A DNA stretch of 64,000 nt from Oreohelix idahoensis (taxonomy: Eukaryota; Mollusca; Gastropoda; Stylommatophora; Oreohelicidae). A program made the translations under genes and the position numbers. The stretch lies in NCBI GenBank assembly GCA_024509875.1, contig JAMPIV010004455.1:62001-126000 (forward strand), read 5' to 3'. Position 1 is the first letter of the stretch; each line of letters begins with the position of its first letter. Below the pieces are notes generated by a model that searched no databases, had not been told where the DNA came from, and was given only the letters and a program-made list of their open reading frames with translations. This document shows positions 59,515 to 64,000 of this stretch, one piece after another.

Positions 59515-61245
59515 ACTAATGTGATGCTGCCAAATGTCTGCCAACTATGGAGTAGCTGGATGCTGAACCAACATTAGTGGAACTCAGCAAGTCCATTGAA
59601 AGCTTGGCCTCTGGCAAAGCACAAGGCAGTGATGGGATTCCTCCCGATTTAATCAAATGCTGTAAGATTGCTGGAAAGAGACAACTATTCCTCAAGACAT
59701 GCGAGATGCCCAAATTGTAACACTGTATAAAGATAAGGGAGGCAGAAGTGATTGCAATAACTACCGAGGATTCTCTCTTCTTAGTATTGTTGGTAAGGTT
59801 TTTGCCAGAGTTATCTTAATGCGACCACACAAGTTAGCTGAGCGCATATATCCAGTCACAGTGTGGATTCCGAGCTGGTAGATCAACAACAGACATGATC
59901 TTTTCTCTCCGCCAGCTTCAGGAAAAATCAAGAGAGCACAAAAGCCCTTTACATATCGCCTTTATAGACCTCACAAAAGCATTTGACCTGGTTAGTAGGG
60001 ATTGACTCTTCAAAATCCTCCTGAAAATAGGCTGCCCTTCTAAATTGCTGGAAATGATAAAATCATTCCATGACGACATGAAGGGAACAGTCCAATATGC
60101 TGGAAGCACATCACAGCTCTTTGACATACGAAGTGGCGAAGGCTGTGTTCTGGCTCCGACCCTCTTCGGGATCTTCTTTGCCTTACTCTTGAGACATGCA
60201 TTCAGAGATGCAACTGAAGGAATATGCCTTCACACTAGGTCAGATGGCCGTCTGTTTAATCTTTCAAGGCTGAAGGCAAAAACAAAAATCAGAAGGGTCA
60301 CTATAAGAGACTTGTTGTTCGCTGATGACGCTGCAGTCGTCACTCAAAGCCAACAGGAGCTTTAGAGCTTGATGAATCGCTTCATTCAAGCATGCAAGGA
60401 CTTTGATCTCACAATAAGTCTAAAGAAAATGAATGTGCTGAGTCAGGATGTGGGTGCTGCACCAGTTATCCCTATCGATAACTATGAATTGGCAGTTGTG
60501 AACCACTTCACATACCTCAGGTCTACCATCAATGACAAACTCTCACTGGACACAGAAATTGACTGCCACATTGGCAAAGCTGCAGCTGCCTTTGCCTGCC
60601 TCACATCGCGTGTTTGGGGAAACTCGAAACTCACAACGAAGACCAAAGCTGCGGTATATAATGCCTGCGTCACCAGCACACTCCTATATGGCAGCGAGAC
60701 CTGGACAACCTATGGCAAGCAAGAAAGAAGGCTCAGTACCTTGCATTTACGGTGTCTACGCCACATCCTCGGCATCTCGTGGAAAGATAAAGTGACAAAT
60801 GTCGAGGTGGTATCACGTGCTTGTCTTCAAAGCTTGTATACACTGCTTAGACAGCACAGACTACGCTGGGTTGGCCATGTCCGCCGCATGGAAGATGGTC
60901 GCATCCCAAAAGATATCTTCTACGGACAATTAGCAGATGGCAAAAGAACAGTTGGGCGACCGCAGCTGAGGTTCAAACATGTGTGAAAGAGAGATATGAG
61001 GACACTGGAAATAAATCCAGCAACGTGGGAGGATGAAGCTGCCCATCGCACCAAATGGCGATGCTATTTACAGCGCCACCTCAGATTGGGCGAAAATAAG
61101 CTCACACAACAAACAGAAGAGAGGAGAAAACGTCGAAAGGAGCACCAGGAAAATAAACAGCTGAGGGCTGTCACCTCAGGGGCGCATTTCTATAGTCAGT
61201 TACGACTGAAGGGGCTATTATACATGAAACACGTATAGTTTCCAG
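59515..61245 (+). pseudogene. LINE ORF2: reverse transcriptase and C-terminus, few lesions
   Basis: RT motifs in order on the plus strand: SLASGKAQGSDGIPPDLIK, VTLYKDKGGRSDCNNYRG, SLLSIVGKVFARVIL, CGFRAGRSTTDM, FIDLTKAFDL, GCVLAPTLFG and the catalytic LLFADDAAVV (about 60310). Then VNHFTYL, LLYGSETWTTYG, RLRWVGHVRRMEDGRIPKD and GRPQLRFKHV. From 60045 to 61238 one frame holds, interrupted only by TAG (60363-60365) and TGA (60984-60986). Before 60045 there are frameshifts (near 59850-60010), and the segment ahead of GCVLAP looks a few codons short. The N-terminal endonuclease is missing. Clade uncertain among RTE-like LINEs. It would copy its own RNA at a nicked target; this copy cannot. Confidence 0.85.
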
Positions 61246-61719
61246 ATGTCTCTGATGAAGCTAAGAAAGACACAAGAATACAGCTACAAGAGTTTGGCCA
61301 CTAATGTGAAGTAAATAGCTATTGAAAAACTACCATGTCGTAGAAGTAAGAGCACACGGAGTGCTATATTGTAGGCTGTTTTAGAAGGGCAACTGAAATT
61401 GCGAACCTCTGCGAGTTAAGGAGATAAAATAATGATGGTAATGACGAATGAATAGTTGTATAAAATACTCAATGACCCATGAGAAAGTTTGAAACTATGA
61501 GAGACGCAATATTTTAATATGGGAATAAATACAGCTAATGTTAATAAGATTTATCTAGAAGAAACGCACCTACAAGATGTAAAATCTTACATATATCTTG
61601 GTAGCGATATATAATTTCTTGTGTCGCGCTTTATTATCGCTGAATATGCCAGGTCGCAGTCGACTTTACGGGTAGTACCCATTTGTAGTTATTGATTTAT
61701 TTATTTCCCCATGTGTCCT
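61246..61719. other. No gene recognised
   Basis: LINE 3' tail, then unassigned AT-rich sequence. Confidence 0.35.
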
Positions 61720-61820
61720 TCTTAGCTCTAACTCTCTTTCCTTTCCCTGACGAAGGCCCTGTGGCCGCAACGTTGGCTATTCTCCTTATCTTTTGTCCCA
61801 ATAAGACGAACTACCTATTT
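61720..61820 (+). other. Hammerhead-like conserved motif element (forward)
   Basis: CCCTGACGAAGGCCCTGTGG followed by CCGCAACGTTGG. Same flanks as the reversed copy at 49740-49860 (CTTTCCTTTCC before, CTTTTGTCC after). Core CTGACGA, GGCC/GGCC stem, GCAA where a hammerhead would have GAAA, plus one extra A before the stem. Confidence 0.4.
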
Positions 61821-62939
61821 TAGATTTTTTTTAAATATTCATCTACCCTATTGCAGGTTTTACAGCAGTTTCAATCATCTCCCTCGGCAATATAGACAAA
61901 GTTCCAAGGACAGACAGTGATTTCCAAATAAAACTACAACAAAAACAAGAGGAGCTTTCGTTGAATTGGAAAATATAAGGAAATCATATCCAACACAGAA
62001 TACAGAATCTTCAATACCACAGGAGTCCTATTGTATGGCTATAAATATGCAGAACAACAAACACAACCAAAACGTTACAGACTTTCATTGATGGGTCCTT
62101 GCGTTCAAAGCAGGATTCAAGTAGTATGACAAAATCAATAATTTAGAACTGATGACACTATTCAGAAACGTACCAGTGTAACAAGATATGATTTGTATTT
62201 CTTTGTCTTCATATACCAAACCTGGTGACATAGATTAGTGCTACGCAATTTTCTTTACTTCAAGGCACACATTTGTGCCCATCAGAGTTCAACGACACAC
62301 TATAATATTTCAAGAGTTTGGCAATTCACGTATTTCAAAAAATCTCTGCAATCATAATGCAACGCGCCATAATTTGTTGTGAGGGATCGCTGGATGATGA
62401 TAACTCAACTTAACATTTGTAAAATTGTATGTGTGAGATTCTTTTGTAATCTTTTACAATAACATATAATTTTGTATACATTATATGGTGTATTCTGTCT
62501 GGTATACGGCGCACTAGGCAGACACCCGCGGCAAACAGGTTGCGGAGGAGTACTGGACGCCATAGATGATCATGGCCCGTAACAACGTCCTGCCTCTCGT
62601 GCTGTTTGTCAGTTCTGTTGTTGATTTCTGTTTGTCCAGTAGCTTCTCTCCTTGTCTATTGACTGATATACAATTTCGCGAATTGTGTGGTGCACGGGTG
62701 CGTGTGATGATTGAAGCATTGGGTTTACCCAGAGAGGTAGCGGTTCAACAACCGTCGTGCATCTCTGCGTTCTAGAAGTGCATGTTGTTGTGGCGTTGAC
62801 GTGATAGAATGTTTTCGAAGTGTCTTGATAAGGAGTTCTTTTGTGTGGCAGGAGATGTTCTTTGAATGGTATGCATCACTGAAGCTGATGTTCAATATTT
62901 TATCAAGAATAAGAGAAAATGTTAGATGTCTACATATAC
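61821..62939. other. No gene recognised
   Basis: A 69-codon frame at 62566-62775 starts with a hydrophobic stretch (VLPLVLFVSSVVDFCL), but nothing else supports a gene there. Confidence 0.3.
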
Positions 62940-64000
62940 ATGCAAGTATACTGAGGAAACTACTCTGAGAGGCTTGTACCTTGGCTATGTCCGTTCTGTG
63001 ATAGAATATAACAATTCACTGCTTACAACTTGCTTCAAAACAAACCCAGAGTCTCTTGACAGAGTGTAAAGCAATGCATTCGACTAATCAGTGGAGCTAT
63101 GAGATCAATGCCAACTGCTGCATGTGAAATACACACAAATTTGGAACCCCCCAGTTTGAGTAGAGATAAAGCTGCTTTAGAAGTTTATGAAAGATGTAAG
63201 AGAATGAACCGAAACCACCCTAACAGGCACCTTGTAGAAAACTGGGTACACAAGCAAAGAATAAAGCACAAGTCAGTCTTACACCATGTCCATGAAATAC
63301 AAGATAAATACCCCCTCCCAGAAAGAAGACAAGATATACAGGAAGTAGTAAGGAATTTACCACCACATACTCACTTAAAAACCCCAGAAGTACAGATGAA
63401 ATTAGTAGATGGAACAACCAAACAGTCTGACCCAGTTAGTCTTATGAGTGCATCACAAAGAACCATTGATGCCTACTCTGAAGAATGGTTACATGTCTAT
63501 ACTGACGGATCTGCATTTAAGGCCACCATCAAAGCAGGTTACGGAGTTTACATATGTTATCCAGACGGATCCTCCGACGAGCTGTTTGATCGATGCGGGG
63601 AGTTTTGATGCAACTATGAAGCTGAAATCACTGCACTGGAAACAGCTGTATATCATCTGAAGACAGTAATTGATGCCTTTCCCTCAAAGGCTCAAAACAT
63701 TGTCAGTTTTACTGACTCAATGTATGCCCTACAAGCTCCGGAAGGCAGTGGACATTGTAGAACTGAATTAGCCAAACTAATCCTGGATGCTGATCAGCTT
63801 ATAACTTCCTATGGCATCAGAATAGTTATGCAGAGGATCCCTGGCCACTCAAATATACTAGGTAATGACAGAGCAGGCAGATTAGCAAAGAAAGGAACAC
63901 GACAAGAACAACTACTCACAGCAACAACTCTCCAAACAACCAAATGACTCATACGAACAACAAACAAAGAAACTTGGCTGAACAGATGGACCATGGGAAA
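62940..64000 (+). pseudogene. LINE ORF2 fragment with RNase H domain, runs off the window
   Basis: After a broken stretch (62940-63098) the frame from 63099 encodes a linker (MRSMPTAACEIHTNLEP; YERCKRMNRNHPNRH) and RNase H. Catalytic residues are Asp in VYTDGSAF, Glu in NYEAEITAL, Asp in FTDSMYAL and the last Asp in PGHSNILGNDRAGR. A TGA at 63606-63608 lies in the same frame between the first and second motif; the next stop is at 63945-63947. This is the same LINE type as the fragment at 21896-22535. With one or few lesions in RNase H it is a relatively young copy. RT would lie to the left but is missing. Confidence 0.75.

Noticed and set aside
62566..62775. 69-codon frame with a hydrophobic start
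   Set aside because: Looks like a signal peptide, but ends soon after with no domain; likely chance.

Overview
The window is eukaryotic, intron-bearing, AT-rich and dominated by repeats. Transposon content (a Gmr1-like Ty3/Gypsy element, many LINE tails, Tc1 and mariner elements, tRNA-derived SINEs) and one neuroligin-type exon point to an invertebrate, most likely a gastropod mollusc; this is inference from family content, not a database match.

Layout. 1-2027: nothing coding. 2028-13460: a minus-strand reading frame of about 600 codons, split by a complete LTR retrotransposon (2591-12203, minus strand, 5-bp target duplication AACTT). The retrotransposon carries one intact 1,615-residue Gag-Pol with Ty1/copia-like domain order (integrase before reverse transcriptase) and a SCAN-like capsid. 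14833-20859: TA/CA microsatellites, a 2.3-kb LTR-like repeat (family B), a Helitron-like 3' end and a decayed Tc1 element sitting inside a TA microsatellite, then two minisatellites. 21480-26622: minisatellites, a LINE RNase H fragment, SINE remnants and a 53-bp satellite. 27484-27940: first coding exon of a divergent neuroligin, plus strand, ending in a clean splice donor; no downstream neuroligin exon was recognised, so much or all of 27941-64000 may be its intron.

28782-46440: a further LTR-like element with a TATA/CRE/CCAAT promoter, a 2-kb array of 52 copies of a 40-bp unit, the first of two copies of a TGTGACAG element (family C), a second copy of family B broken by a LINE, an intact Tc1 transposon and a mariner, and more LINE tails. 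46441-58500: a solo LTR with perfect ACAT target duplication, two loci of the same 29-bp minisatellite, a possible two-exon gene on the minus strand (52232-52915) and the second family C copy. 58500-64000: SINE and LINE fragments, including a near full RT domain with few lesions and an RNase H domain running off the window.

The main structural theme is nesting (Tc1 in TA microsatellites, mariner in an LTR-like repeat, LTR-like elements in tandem repeats) and repeated birth of tandem arrays from the C-terminal coding segment of LINEs. Little here is conventional host gene; functional units are the Gmr1-like element, the intact Tc1 transposase and the neuroligin exon.
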